Below, in pieces: positions 35,110 to 46,796 of a DNA stretch of 64,000 bases. The number at the start of each line of letters is the position of its first letter. Within the stretch, counting starts at the first letter, position 1. The DNA comes from Erythrophleum ivorense (taxonomy: Eukaryota > Streptophyta > Magnoliopsida > Fabales > Fabaceae): the NCBI GenBank assembly GCA_026724425.1, contig JAIUCV010000570.1, positions 248,001-312,000 of the forward strand, written 5' to 3'. The position numbers were made by a program, and so were the translations under genes. The notes beneath the pieces are model-generated. The model saw only the letters and a program-made list of their open reading frames with translations. It was not told the DNA's origin and ran no database searches.

Positions 35110-36700
35110 CACGGCACATTTTGTAGAGGAATATAAATTTATCCATTAATTTATTAATATGGATTGCCATTCAATCCGCCCATCATTTAAAATTTTATTT
35201 TTCTCTCTTAACAAATTGAAATGAATACCTATTAGATAAAATCTCCAAACTTAAAAAGAAAAATTATTATTTAAAAATTTCATATTTTACAAGAAATAAT
35301 TAAATAGGGAAAATTATAGTTGTGTGTGGTATTATAGGGGAATTTATTGTAAAGTAATGTATTTTCTTAAAAGATGACTGAAAGTTAGGAAGAAAAGTTG
35401 ACAGAAATTTCAAAGAATAATATATCAAAACGTAAAACAAACAACAAATAATTCTAGACCGTTTTTCTATATATAATTTGGGCGGATCTGACGAATATTA
35501 ATTATCATTCATTTATTAAGAAAATGAATTCAAATATCATATCCAATAAATCCATACTTTTTAATGAATTAGATAGCAGTAGATAAAGTATTAAATATAT
35601 TAGATACGGTTTATGGATCATGGATTATCTTTTCTACCTCTAATTGATGCTACTACTCTACTGCTGATAGTTACAATTATGTCTAAACAAAAAATTTTGA
35701 AATATGATTATAAATAACAATTATAAATATTTAAAGAAACGTTACAATTTAAACCTAACATTTTTGATTGACTTTTAACATTATAAATAACAATTATATT
35801 AAGAATACTTTTTTTAAAAAAAAGTATTGCATTTCCAAAATATTTAAAGAAACGCCCGTGTCTATTTTCAGAAGCAATCAATATGTATAGGTGCTTAATT
35901 ATGTCATTAATATATTATAATACGATTCTCTTTTGTTCTAATCAAATGATGCAATATGTTATAGATAATTTAATCTTTGCAAACTATCTAAAAGATGATT
36001 TTAATGCATTCAATACAATATCAATGATAGTCATATTGACTACAATAATATATAAGGCAAAAATACTTGATATTATAATTAGTTCAAAAGTTATTTGACA
36101 TTCTGTTATTAGTATTGGAAATGTTTAATGACATAAATTGACGAAAATTTCACTGTTAAGTAATTAAATTTCAGGAAGGTTAAAAATTATACAACCTAAA
36201 ATATATAACAAAATTGACCAGCCCAAATATCCTTTATCATTTGTCTTTCTTTAATCTTCTTTCTCAGCGTCTTGCTTTATGCTAAAAGTGCAAGTCATTT
36301 ATCTAAACTTTAATTATGATTTGTCTATATTTACTAGCAATTTGCTCTTCCCGTGAATTATATATGAAAATTGTATATCTATGTATAAAACTAGCTGCAA
36401 GCTCATTAATGTATTACCCATGTTTAATTTATGGGTCTGACAAAACAAAACAAAATAAAAAACAAAACAAAAAAATTAAGTGGCTACAATTAGTGCCATA
36501 TATATTAACTCCACCATATAGTATATTTTATAAGAATTTTTTTTTTAATTTGTTTCTCTTTCACATAATTTTAAGTTTAACTAACCAACAAGAGAAGTGA
36601 AGAAAAAGGAAAGAGATAGCTATAAAATTATAAATTCATTATCTAATTAGATTAGTCATTCACAAAGAAGAACCAAAAGCGTTGATAGTTTTAAATTCAT
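35110..36700 (-). pseudogene. Truncated TNL 5' duplicate lacking the TIR exon
   Basis: 35110-35700 matches TNL copy 1 intron 1 on both sides of its solo LTR (29915-30199 and 33091-33410). 36200-36690 matches copy 1 upstream DNA at 34240-34850. The part in between should hold a TIR exon, but 35700-36190 has AT-rich unrelated DNA and no TIR motifs. This is a tandem duplicate of the gene's 5' half that lost its coding exon. Confidence 0.75.
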
Positions 36701-36866
36701 TTACAATTTTACATGTACGGCAGGAACGTCAACTTAGAGGAAAATGATGAAAAACAAAGAAGAAGCAAAAATACAATTTTAGTTCCTTAATTTTTCCTTA
36801 AGTCTTATTTTTGTTTTTTAATTTTAATAAAATTTTAATTCTATTCCTTAACTTTATTTTAGATTT

Positions 36867-37086
36867 TGTTACGATCTGTATTTAGGATAGAGGAGGAAGA
36901 AGAAGAGAGTCTGGTGAGGATGAAGAGAGAAAGGAGTTTTGTGAAGAGTGAATCATAATCTTCTATCACACACTGAAACTGTTTTACAAGGCATATATAT
37001 AAGCGAAGTACATAACAGAGAGTTGCAACTAATCTGACTCAGATATAACTACTGTAACAGACTTCACATGACTTATTCCCTTGACA
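36867..37086 (-). repeat. copia-B 3' LTR (coding sense)
   Basis: 220-bp LTR with TG...CA ends. It has one extra AGA unit relative to the 5' LTR. Confidence 0.96.
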
Positions 37087-37094
37087 CCCCCTGC
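37087..37094 (-). promoter_or_regulatory. copia-B polypurine tract
   Basis: GCAGGGGG on the minus strand directly precedes the 3' LTR. Confidence 0.75.
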
Positions 37095-37098
37095 AAAC

Positions 37099-37749
37099 TC
37101 ATGGTGCAGTTTGAACCGTGAGTTTGGCTCGTAAAGACTCGAAGGCAGGCCGTGACAGTGGTTTGGTCAAAATATCAGCAATTTGATCCGTTGAGGGAAT
37201 ATGACAAATCATAATCTCTCTGTGTTGAACCTTTTCCTGAACAAAGTAAATGTCTAACTCAACATGTTTTGTACGAGAGTGAAGAACCAAATTTGCAGCT
37301 AGCATCACAGTAGACAAATTATCACAATAGATAGTAGGAGGTGCGGGCAAAGGAACTTGAAGTTCATGAAGGAGAGACTTGAGCCATACAATCTCAACAA
37401 CTGTAAGAGCTAAAGCTCGATATTCTGCTTCAGTAGATGAGCGAGACACCATTAATTGTTTCTTGGAAAGCCAAGCTACAGGATTATTGCCAAAGAAAAC
37501 TACCATACCAGAAGTGGATCTCCTATCATCAGGATTTGAACCCCAATCTGCATCAGTCATGGCTCTTAGATGAAGATGAAAGGATTTAGTGAATGTTAAA
37601 CCATAAGAAATGGTGCCCTTAAGATATCGAAGTATGCGCTTAACAGCTTTCCAGTGACAAATTAGTGGATTGTGCATGAATTGGCAGACTTTATTAACTG
37701 AGTAAGCAATTTTAGGTTTAGTAACAGTTACATATTGCAAGGCACCCAC
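37099..37749 (-). pseudogene. copia-B RNase H
   Basis: A 216-codon open frame with MTDADWGSNPDDRRSTSG, SRSSTEAEYRALA, TIYCDNLSTVMLA and ADILTKPLS: the full copia RNase H, apparently intact, next to the polypurine tract. Confidence 0.93.
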
Positions 37750-37764
37750 TATAGATCGATATAA

Positions 37765-38817
37765 TTAAGGATTCTCAAATGAAGCATCACCATATTTTGA
37801 CAACCGTAAGCCAGAAGTCATAGGAGTGGGAGATGGTTTAGCATCAACCATTTTTGCTTTGCGCAAAAGATCTCTGATGTACTTAGACTGAGATAACATT
37901 AAGCCACCATTTGGAGTTGTACTGACTTGAATCCCAAAGAAATAGTGAAGGTGGCCGAGATCCTGAAGAGCAAATACTTGATGTAATTGATGGACCAAAG
38001 AGGTGATCTCTCAAGACGATGAGTTGGTGATGAGTATGTCGTCAACCTAGATGAGAATGTAAGTAGTAAACTGAGAGGTAAGTCTAATAAATAGGGACTG
38101 ATCTGCCTTGGAAGAATGGAAACCAAATTGGCGCAATGTAGTAGCTAGCTTTTCAAACCATGCACGAGGAGCTTGTTTAAACCCGTAAAGAGCTTTCTTT
38201 ATCCTACAAACAAGTGGAGAACCTAGTCGTGACCGCTCAAAGCCTGGAGGTTGAATCATGTAAACTTCTTCATTTAAATTGCCATTAAGAAAGGCATTGT
38301 TAACATCTAATTGTCGAATAGGCCAATTTCGCGCTAGAGCAAGAGTCAAAATCCCACGTATAGTTGCTGACTTTACCACAGGACTAAAGGTTTCAGAAAA
38401 ATCAAACCCTGCTTTCTGATGAAACTCTTTTGTTACCAACCGGGCTTTGTATTTATTTATTGTGCCATCTGGATTTTCTTTGAGTTTGAAAACCCATTTA
38501 CATCCGATGGGGAGTCGTCCCTCAGGTAACTGAACTAAATCCCATGTTCCATTTCTGAGTAAAGCTTCATATTCTTCATTCATAGCTGCCTTCCATTGAG
38601 GATGAGACAGAGCAGAAGAGATGGAGTTGGGTTCGACATTGGCAGAGTACACCTTGGGTTTAAACACACCAGCTTTAGATCTAGTTACCATAGGATGAAC
38701 ATTATGGAGAGGAGGTGACTCTGAAGATGCAGAGAAAGAGTCATGATGAAGAGGTGCAGAACGTAGATCAGCTGCAGGTAGAGAGTTAGTAGATACTGTA
38801 TCACAATGTTGTAACAT
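37765..38817 (-). pseudogene. copia-B reverse transcriptase with stop in catalytic box
   Basis: The 256-codon frame holds NGTWDLVQLPEGRLPIGCKW, ARLVTKEFHQKAGFDFSETF and LDVNNAFLNGNLNEEVYM (first catalytic Asp). It ends ...TTYILI followed by a stop and VDD, so the tyrosine of the family's YVDD box is replaced by TAG at about 38047. Downstream RT (QVFALQDLGHLHYFFGIQV) is in another frame. Confidence 0.92.
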
Positions 38818-38864
38818 AGATGATAAAACATGTGCAGTGGAAGGAACAATAGGTAAACTGGAAA

Positions 38865-39254
38865 TTAATGGTATAGAAGGAGTATGTGAGGACTGATGAA
38901 CAAACTGTGTGGTATTGGGAATGGAAGAATTGGTTGCCTGGTAAATTTGAAAGGAAACACATATTCATTGAAAACAACATCTCTAGATATATAAATTCGA
39001 CCTTGTGGATCTAAACATTTGTAGCCCTTGTGTTGAGAACTATAACTGAGAAATGTACATCTGATGGATCGCAGCTGAAGTTTGTTATTGTTGTATGGAT
39101 GCAGATTAGGAAAACAGGAACAACCAAACACCTTAACAATGGAATAATCTGGTTTAATATGAAATAAAGACTCAAAGGGTGATTTATGAGAGAGCACAGA
39201 AGTGGGAAGGTGATTAATGAGATAAACTGCTGTTTAAAAGGCATCAACCCAATA
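38865..39254 (-). pseudogene. copia-B integrase C-terminal part
   Basis: Frames carry SPFESLFHIKPDYSIVKVFG, CSCFPNLHPY and CTFLSYSSQHKGYKCL, followed by GRIYISRDVVFNEYVFPF, the conserved end of copia integrase. Confidence 0.85.
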
Positions 39255-40292
39255 TCAAGTTAGTACTAAGGAATGTGTAAGGAGAGCTAGACCAGTATCA
39301 GTAACATGCCTGTGCTTCCGTTCTATTGTACCATTCTGTTCATGAGTATGAGAACAAGAGATCCTATGGACGATACCATGGGTTTTAAGATAATCAGACA
39401 GTGCTTGAAACTCTCCTCCTCCATCAGTTTGTAAGGATTTGAGTTTAGCATCGAGTTGTAACTCAACCATGGTTTTAAAGTCAACAAAAACTTTAAAGAC
39501 ATCTGACTTGTTCTTAAGTGGATAAAACCAAGTGTATCGTGAATAAGCATCAACAAAGATAATGTAATAACGGTAGTGGGCAGTAGAAACAATAGGAGAT
39601 GGTCCCCAAACATCAGTAAAGACAAGTTGCAATGGAGCAGTGTAGAGACTAGTGGACCGGTAAAAAGGAAATTTGTGTGTTTTAGCAAGAGTGCATATAT
39701 CACAGAATTCAAAGCTGTCTTTATTAATAGAAGGAATGTTACAAGAACGCAACACAGCTTGTACAGTAGAATTAGATGGATGACCTAATCTACTATGCCA
39801 AAGATTAAAATTCTTAGATATAACAGAAACATTGTTTACATTGGGAGAAATAAAAGTAGACATATGAGAAGAGATAGGTTGATGTAGAAGTTGAAAGTTG
39901 TCAAACACATAGAGACCATCTTTAACGTGGCCCTGCAACAACACTTGCTTAGTGCCCTGAGATTTGACAAAACATGTGTAAGGATGAAATTCAAAGAATA
40001 CCTGATTATCCAAAGCAAACTTAGACACACTAATGAGATTCTTTTTTATTTCAGGTGCATGTAAAAGATCTTTGAGTTTTAGGACAGAACGAGGATTTCA
40101 AGGTGACTGCACATATGAAATACCAACATGTTCAATTTGAATACCTGTGCCATTACCCATGTGTACTTGCTCAGATCCATCATATGTGTTACTGGTGGCA
40201 AGATTAGCTCCATTTGATGTCATATGATTTGTAGCTCCTGAGTCAGGGTACCAATTGGCATCATATAGACTTTCTGGTGAAGCAGCTACCAT
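39255..40292 (-). pseudogene. copia-B protease and integrase
   Basis: Protease site NWYPDSGATNHMTS (aspartate of DSG) is followed by the GAG-pre-integrase motif LWHSRLGHPSN, the zinc site FCDICTLAKTH, and catalytic contexts FTDVWGPSP and LQTDGGGEF, then NGTIERKHRH. A stop (near 40100) and shifts separate the pieces. Confidence 0.9.
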
Positions 40293-40325
40293 AGCAGTTA
40301 TTGGTGTTGAATTTCGTTGAGTGTG

Positions 40326-41295
40326 CTAATTAGACAACTGTGGTTGTTGTGAGCCAAATGGATTCTGATATTGTGAATCATATCGATGATAGCAATTCCA
40401 AGCCATATGACCAAATTTACCGCAGACCTGACATTGTGGCCTGTTTGATTGCAATCTACCTCCTCTGAATCTACCTCTGAAGTTTCCTCTTCTAGAATTA
40501 CTTGTGCTGTAACCATAGTTTGGTCCTCTTCCACTAGCATGACTGGAGCCTCTAGAATTTTTGAATTGTGCTAATGTTAGATTAGCACTTAGAGGTGCCA
40601 GTACAGTCTCTTTCTTAAACTTTTCTATTCTCTCCTCTTGAGCAATTAAAAGTGCCTCTATCTCATTTACAGAGAATGGTTCAGTGCGTGTAGAAATTGA
40701 AACAATAAAACTATTATATTCTTCAGGTAAACCTTCTAAGATAGCTTCAATGTGATCAACATTTGTGATCGGTGATCCAACAGAAAATAAAGAATCAACG
40801 ATCTTCTTTATCTTTAACAAATATTCATTCATACTCTGCGTTGCCTTCTTCATGTTTCTAAGTTGAGTCTTGAATTGCTTGACCTTTGCCATTGTCTGAG
40901 AGGCAAAGTAGGTCTCTAGTTTTTCCCACACCTCATAAGAATGATTACAGCCGACCATTCTTGCAGACATAGCTTCACCCATGGAAGCCAGAATCCAAGA
41001 TAACAGCAGTTGATCTTGTTGATCCTAAGCCAGAAATTCCTCGCTATAATTGCCACGAGCTTCATCTTCTCTGGTTTTGAATTTTGGTGGGACAGCATGA
41101 GATCCAAGGATTTATTTCTGAAGCTTGTAACCTCGTATGGTTGCATTTACCTATTGTTTCCAGGGTAGATAATTAGTCTCATCAAGTTTAAATGACACCG
41201 GATGATGAGGATTGAATTTCTCGACGAACAATGCATTTGAAATCAGTTCTTCTGGATTTGCTATTGAGCTTCCTGTATTCGTCTATGAATTTTCC
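40326..41295 (-). pseudogene. copia-B gag
   Basis: The frame starts MENS followed by a stop and contains several further stops before 40982. After that it is open for 218 codons: VVGC-type gag core (SARMVGCNHSYEVWEKLETY), coiled region, Arg/Gly-rich stretch and a CCHC knuckle CQVCGKFGHMAWNC. Gag forms the virus-like particle and binds RNA. Confidence 0.9.
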
Positions 41296-41316
41296 ATGTT
41301 GATCGGATCAGTATTG

Positions 41317-41328
41317 CTCTGATACCAT
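41317..41328 (-). promoter_or_regulatory. copia-B primer-binding site
   Basis: TGGTATCAGAGC on the minus strand abuts the 5' LTR and matches the standard initiator-Met tRNA site of plant copia elements. Confidence 0.93.
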
Positions 41329-41544
41329 GTTACGATCTGTATTTAGGATAGAGGAGGAAGAAGAGAGTCTGGTGAGGATGAAGAGAGAAAGGAGTTTTGT
41401 GAAGAGTGAATCATAATCTTCTATCACACACTGAAACTGTTTTACAAGGCATATATATAAGCGAAGTACATAACAGAGAGTTGCAACTAATTTGACTGAG
41501 ATATAACTACTGTAACAGACTTCACGTGACTTATTCCCTTGACA
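41329..41544 (-). repeat. copia-B 5' LTR (coding sense)
   Basis: 216-bp LTR with TG...CA ends next to the gag start on the minus strand. Confidence 0.96.
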
Positions 41545-42260
41545 GATTTTACTTTCATATCCTAATTTCATTTAATTCTAATTTAGTTTCTTAACTTTAC
41601 CTTAAGTTTCATTTTAATCCTTTAATTTTATTTGGTTCAAATTTAGTTCCTTAATTTTACTTGAAGTTTTATTTTGCCCTTTAATTTCTTTTTATTCTAA
41701 TTTAACCCTTAATTTTCATAAACTATTCACATTTTTTTTTTCCCTTTCGTTTTCTTTTATTTGTCTATTAATATAAGTAAGCTTCACGAAACATAGTAAT
41801 TTATATTTGAAAGTTTAATTTTAGGTCTTATTCTTCCATAAGCTATATTAATTGGTACTTAGTAATAGAATTTGTTTTTATATTTGTTTTCTTCATTTTG
41901 GTGTCACTAGCCCAATTTGTTTTCCCATGATCTTTACTTTTAATTCATACTACGCCCAAATATTAAAACATTTTAATTTGATGGTAATAGAAGATAAAAA
42001 ATATTTGAATAGTTTTTCAAAATTAAGGACCAAATTAAAACAAAATAAAATTAAAGAACAAAGTTACAATTTAAAGTATAGGATCTAAATTGAAATTAAA
42101 TAAATTTAAGAGATGAAAGTAAACTTTAAAATTAAATTAAAAAAATTAAATTAAAATCAAATAAAATTAAGAGATGAAAATGAAATAATTAAAAGATAAA
42201 AGTGAAATTTGATTAAGGTTAAACAACTAAATTAAAACTAAATAAAAGTAAGAAAAAAGA

Positions 42261-42304
42261 ATTCACAATATTATAATTCACACACACTCTGTGCGTGCGC
42301 GCGC

Positions 42305-42341
<37 letters not shown>

Positions 42342-45131
42342 GACTTTGATTTTTCAAAATCGTTTATCTAATCAACTTTAGGATTTGTCTCTATATGCTT
42401 GCAGTAGGGACGTCGGCTTTGAAGATAAGGGTGAAAAGAAAGAAATGGGTTATTAAAAAAAAAAACAAAAAAGGAGGTTATCAAAAAAAAAAAAAAGAAA
42501 AGAAAGAAATGGTTTGAATACACAAATGTTTATTATAAATTAGGAAAAGCAATTATTGATAAACTAGCCAATGCATTTTCCTTCATGAAATAGGGTTGGA
42601 CTCCACTTTTATCTAGCTGGTCTTCTCCATTCCGCCTGTAACTGCTGCCTCTCAAGCAAGGACCAATTTACATGTTTTGCACTTAGCGTTGATTATGGAT
42701 CGGGATATACCTGGAATACTATAGTCTTCAACTTTAGATCCATATAGGATAAAAAATTTTCTCTGGGTTTGAATCCATTTAATGGAAAAAAATTTATAAT
42801 GAATAAAAATTTATAAAATCCCCAAGCATTGCACGGAGCACTTAACTAGTTTATATAAAATTTGATCATATAAAATCACAACCCAAAAAAAAAAATGTCC
42901 AACAACTATTAATATAATTCAAAACTAATAAAATGTTATTTGAATGATATTTTTCTAATATATATATATATCTCCACACACAGAAAAAAAAAAAAAAAGG
43001 CTCTGGGCCTTCACAGGAGGGAATTTTATTATCCATACCCAAATTCTCAAAATATCTGTAACATTCTTATTTTCAAATTTAAGCGGAAAAATTTTATGTA
43101 TACCCATAAAGGTATGTTTATGCAACTGTTTATAATTTTACATAATTGAGACATGTGGCAATCTTGATCATGTTATTTTTTTAACCTGTAATTTTCTTTT
43201 TCTTTTAATTATAGTACCCATAAATTCTCTTAATTTATAAAAAGAACCCAGAAACATTTTGGTGCACTTGTTGAATCACCTAAATACTTGCGACCACTTG
43301 TATTCTTTTCCCACGAAACAAGTCCGGTACCATCACTCAACCGTGCACGCCTTTCCTTGGTCGCGTAATTAGCACCACTTTATATAGTTTTGCAATATTT
43401 ATCATACGCTGGATTTTACATGCAACTGGTCTAATACACTAATATACTAGCATAACTTTGTCATAAAATAATTCAGGGATAGAAAAGACCAAGCTACAGT
43501 ACTCCTTCAATTGCTTTCCATATTAGATCAAATGTAATGTATAAGATGGTTTCATGTAACAGTAACCTCTGTACCACAAGTTGCATTGGAGACTCATCCA
43601 AAAATTATACAAACTGTCCACTGAACAACTGAGAAATTGGAAACAATGTGCATATCATCTGATGTATATTGCACTTAACATGAGAAAGTTCACTAATAAA
43701 CTATTAAAAACTAATGCAATCCTTTGATGCTTTTACACTAAAGAATTACTATATCAATTGTGTAAAAGTATCAAACTGAAAGTAAGGAGTCAGTATATCA
43801 TCATTTGTGTAGCTGCATCAGTCTGACCAAGTGCAATTGCAGAACATGAGAAAATTTTTCAAAAAGTACCATATGTCTAGAGTGCCATCTCAGCTTCAGA
43901 CTGGAATATTCCCCCCAAAAAAAAAGTAAGTAAGCACCAATCAGAAAGTGCTGTTAATATTGACAATTCTGCCGGTGATTCCCGTGGACTTCACTTTTTT
44001 ATTGGAATTAAATTCAAATGAACTGCGTGTATAATAATACAAAATTATGATTACAACAGCCGAATTTTTAAGTCATATTACTTGAGTTTTAATTTTAAAA
44101 TGTTTTATTATTCAATTTGATCGTCACCAAGTTACTTGGAAGGAGTTAAATCACAGCTTGAGCATAATCTCCACAAGGAATGGGTCTGTTTTCTCGATTC
44201 TACTGTTGCTAATTTGGCAAGAACAGAGCACAAAACATGGTACTACAATTATAATTTTTAAAAAAGCAATTCTAACAATGATAATGATGCAGTGAATCGG
44301 CAATACCAAACAAACCCACCCCCATTGTTTCTTTTGAGTTCTGCCAAGAGACTTTTTTCCGAACTCTAAAAGCTCTAAAAACCCACCAATGGTCTGTTGA
44401 TCTTTGATGTTAAGAGCTGATTAGTTATGACTTAACATCATAGGGGTATTGGACGATACAATCGCTTTTGAGATCAAACACCAATATCTGAAGCTTATCT
44501 CTAAATTCAACATGAATTCCTCTCCTTGGAGAAAGCATCATACATTAGTACCCTTTCTCTACAACTGGAATATTGGGCAGTATTAAATGCTTAAACCATA
44601 TTTCTAATGTTTTAATTTACGAAGCAAATTTTGTGAATTTCAGAGAGAGTTACTCTCAGTTCAGACTTCAGAACCAAAAGTACCCACTTATCTGTCAGTT
44701 TACTGATTTTATCCCTTTCCTCCTCTTTTATTCTTGATGAAGATCTGCGTAAAATTCAAATAATAGTTTATTTCCTAACCCGTGTTAATTTCTAGTTTAT
44801 TGTAAACATAACAATGAACATAAAAGTTCAGAAAAGGCATGCCTCAAGCTAAGCAGATGTTATGATAAATAAGCTTCAGCAACCTTAGCTAAGCTTCTCT
44901 TACTTCAGAAAGAAAAGTTCAAATCTTGAACAAAAATTACCTAGAGGTAAATTTAATAACGATCTATCTAAACCAAGACAACCTTCGCTATAAGGTAAGA
45001 GCCGCCATTGTAAGGACAGTTTTTTTCCCCCCAAAGTCTATTAAGTATTAATGGAAAGCTGTCATAACCTATATGGAAAATTGCCAATTAGTTTCACTTA
45101 TCAAAGACAAACAAAAATGATTTGTATTCTC
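42261..45131. other. Non-coding region with TNL promoter fragment
   Basis: No gene recognised. 42400-42460 (GTAGGGACGTCGGCTTTGAA) matches, inverted, 53320-53360 upstream of TNL copy 2 (TCTAAGCTGACGTCCCCGCC), so this is a fragment of TNL distal promoter DNA. A Helitron-like 3' end may lie at 42825-42849. 43200-45131 is AT-rich sequence of unknown origin, possibly old 3' DNA of the PPR relic. Confidence 0.45.
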
Positions 45132-45341
45132 TTAGCTCCGCATCTGATTTTGCAGCATTTTTTGCCTTAAAGCTCCTGCCAGTTCCTCTTTTCCCTGTCT
45201 AAGATACCCATCAATTAAAGCACCGTATAAAATCTAAATTCGGATGAAATCCTTTTCCTGCCATCTCTGCCTGAAGCTTCAACGCTTCATCTACACATAA
45301 CCCGTTTATCAAGGCCTCAATGAAAGTAATAACATTGCAAA
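45132..45341 (-). pseudogene. PPR-protein gene relic
   Basis: The minus strand reads NVITFIEALINGLC, VDEALKLQAEMAGKGFHPNL and, after a frameshift, LYGALIDGYLRQGKEELAGA, LRQKMLQ. These are two adjacent pentatricopeptide repeats (35-residue RNA-binding helices of organelle RNA factors). The shift in the second repeat and stops on both sides show decay. No further repeats were found nearby, so only a short fragment survives. Confidence 0.75.
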
Positions 45342-46796
45342 CTCAGAAAACATTGGCCTAATATTATATGCTCGACTCTGTGCACTTTAAGCTACCAGCA
45401 ACATTCACAAATTTTATATGCAAATGATTCAGGTGACAGTACTATTGCTAATCATAAATATATTTAATATTACTCACTGTTCCTAAAACATGTTCTGAAT
45501 TACAAAAATTCAGCTGCATAATAAATTCATGCTAAAACCATCACATGGTATGCAGTATAAAGCAGCAAACTACAAACCAATTGTTAAGTCAACCATGGCT
45601 TGCCCAATGCATCTCTTTTACCAATAAGCTTAGGGTGATAGAAATAATAAACTTAATAAGGTTATATATCCTACTTGTAATCCCACTGCTAATGAACTGT
45701 TAAAAAAGGTAATGCACTTTTTTGACTCATTTACACAGTGATTCAAAGGTAGAAGACTTTAGTGACATGAACAATCTTATTACCGTGTATTTTCATTCCA
45801 TCATTTTCCTTGGGCATGAACTCTCGATCCAATAAATCACATATTTGGGTTGTATTAAGCTCTGCAACCCAATTACTTACCCAAAAGCAACAAAAACATA
45901 TCGATATAAGACCAGTATTAGCCCAAATATGTCCTTCCAGTTTAGCCACATATTTTTTTCCTTATCAAGTATTGCAATAAACTAGATCATTTCCTCAACA
46001 ATTGCAACATTTTCATCTTCGGCTATATCTTTAAATAAAAGCATCGAAATTTTCCTCTAAACAAACAGAGCTATTTACAGAAAAGACAACTTTTAAGGGA
46101 ATCTCGTTTCTAATTTGATAGGGAAAATAATTAATGTTACAGTAAGATGTAAAATTTTTCTGGAAAGTAGCCTCAAGAATTTAATTTAATTTTTACAATT
46201 TAAAATTTTTTTCAATCGATGTCTTCATAATTTAAAATATCAAATTAATTATTGGAATTTTGTTGACATGAATAACTATATTTCATCTTAGTATTTTAAA
46301 TATGCATAATATATGTCAACTCAATATCCAAATTAGGTTATATCACATGCTACACATACCAATAAATATTACTTTATCATATGCATTTACTTTTTTCTAA
46401 TAAAACTCTGGAGAAACTTTAACAATTGTTCCCTGTTCAAACTTTGGAACAAAATTTCTAATAGTATAATCAAAGATTCTCCACTTCCTTTCTTTTATTG
46501 GCGCTTGATCATTTATCCTATTGATTATTTATGATAAAATTGGGCATGGATCTTCCCCCCTCCCCCCCCCCCCCCCCCCAAAAAAAAATCCAAAAAAAGA
46601 AAAAAGGCCGTCGATCTAATAGAGCCATTTTTTTTGGGTTATAAGAGCCTATGGTATATTGCTATATTAATACGTCATTGACATTTAATTTTACATGCTT
46701 CTACTCTTTGACAAAACTCTGCTGTAACTTCCTGCATTAATATAATCAATAGTATCATTAGCTTTTGCATCATTTTCATCTTTAAACCATCAATGG
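45342..46796. other. Non-coding DNA upstream of the PPR relic
   Basis: No gene recognised. The 68-codon minus frame at 45743-45949 has no family signature I know. A poly-C/poly-A tract lies at 46555-46590. Confidence 0.5.

Larger units (their letters stand above)
36867..41544 (-). mobile_element. Ty1/copia LTR retrotransposon (copia-B), young
   Basis: LTRs 36867-37086 and 41329-41544 (TGTTACGATCTG...TCCCTTGACA) differ by about three substitutions and a 3-bp indel, so insertion was recent. The 5-bp TSD GATTT is perfect (36862-36866 and 41545-41549). At 4,678 bp it has full copia length with gag, protease, integrase, RT and RNase H in order on the minus strand. Scattered stops, including one in the RT catalytic box, show it is not autonomous now. 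Confidence 0.97.
36775..42260. mobile_element. AT-rich fold-back element split by copia-B
   Basis: 36775-36866 plus 41545-41720 consist of repeated 'tttagttccttaattttacttaagt'-like phrases. 41995-42260 carries the complement (AATTAAGGACCAAATTAAAAC and similar). The arms face each other around a 270-bp spacer, making a long imperfect inverted repeat of about 0.8 kb without the copia insert. No coding region or clear TSD; the class is unknown (fold-back or MULE-like MITE). Confidence 0.55.
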
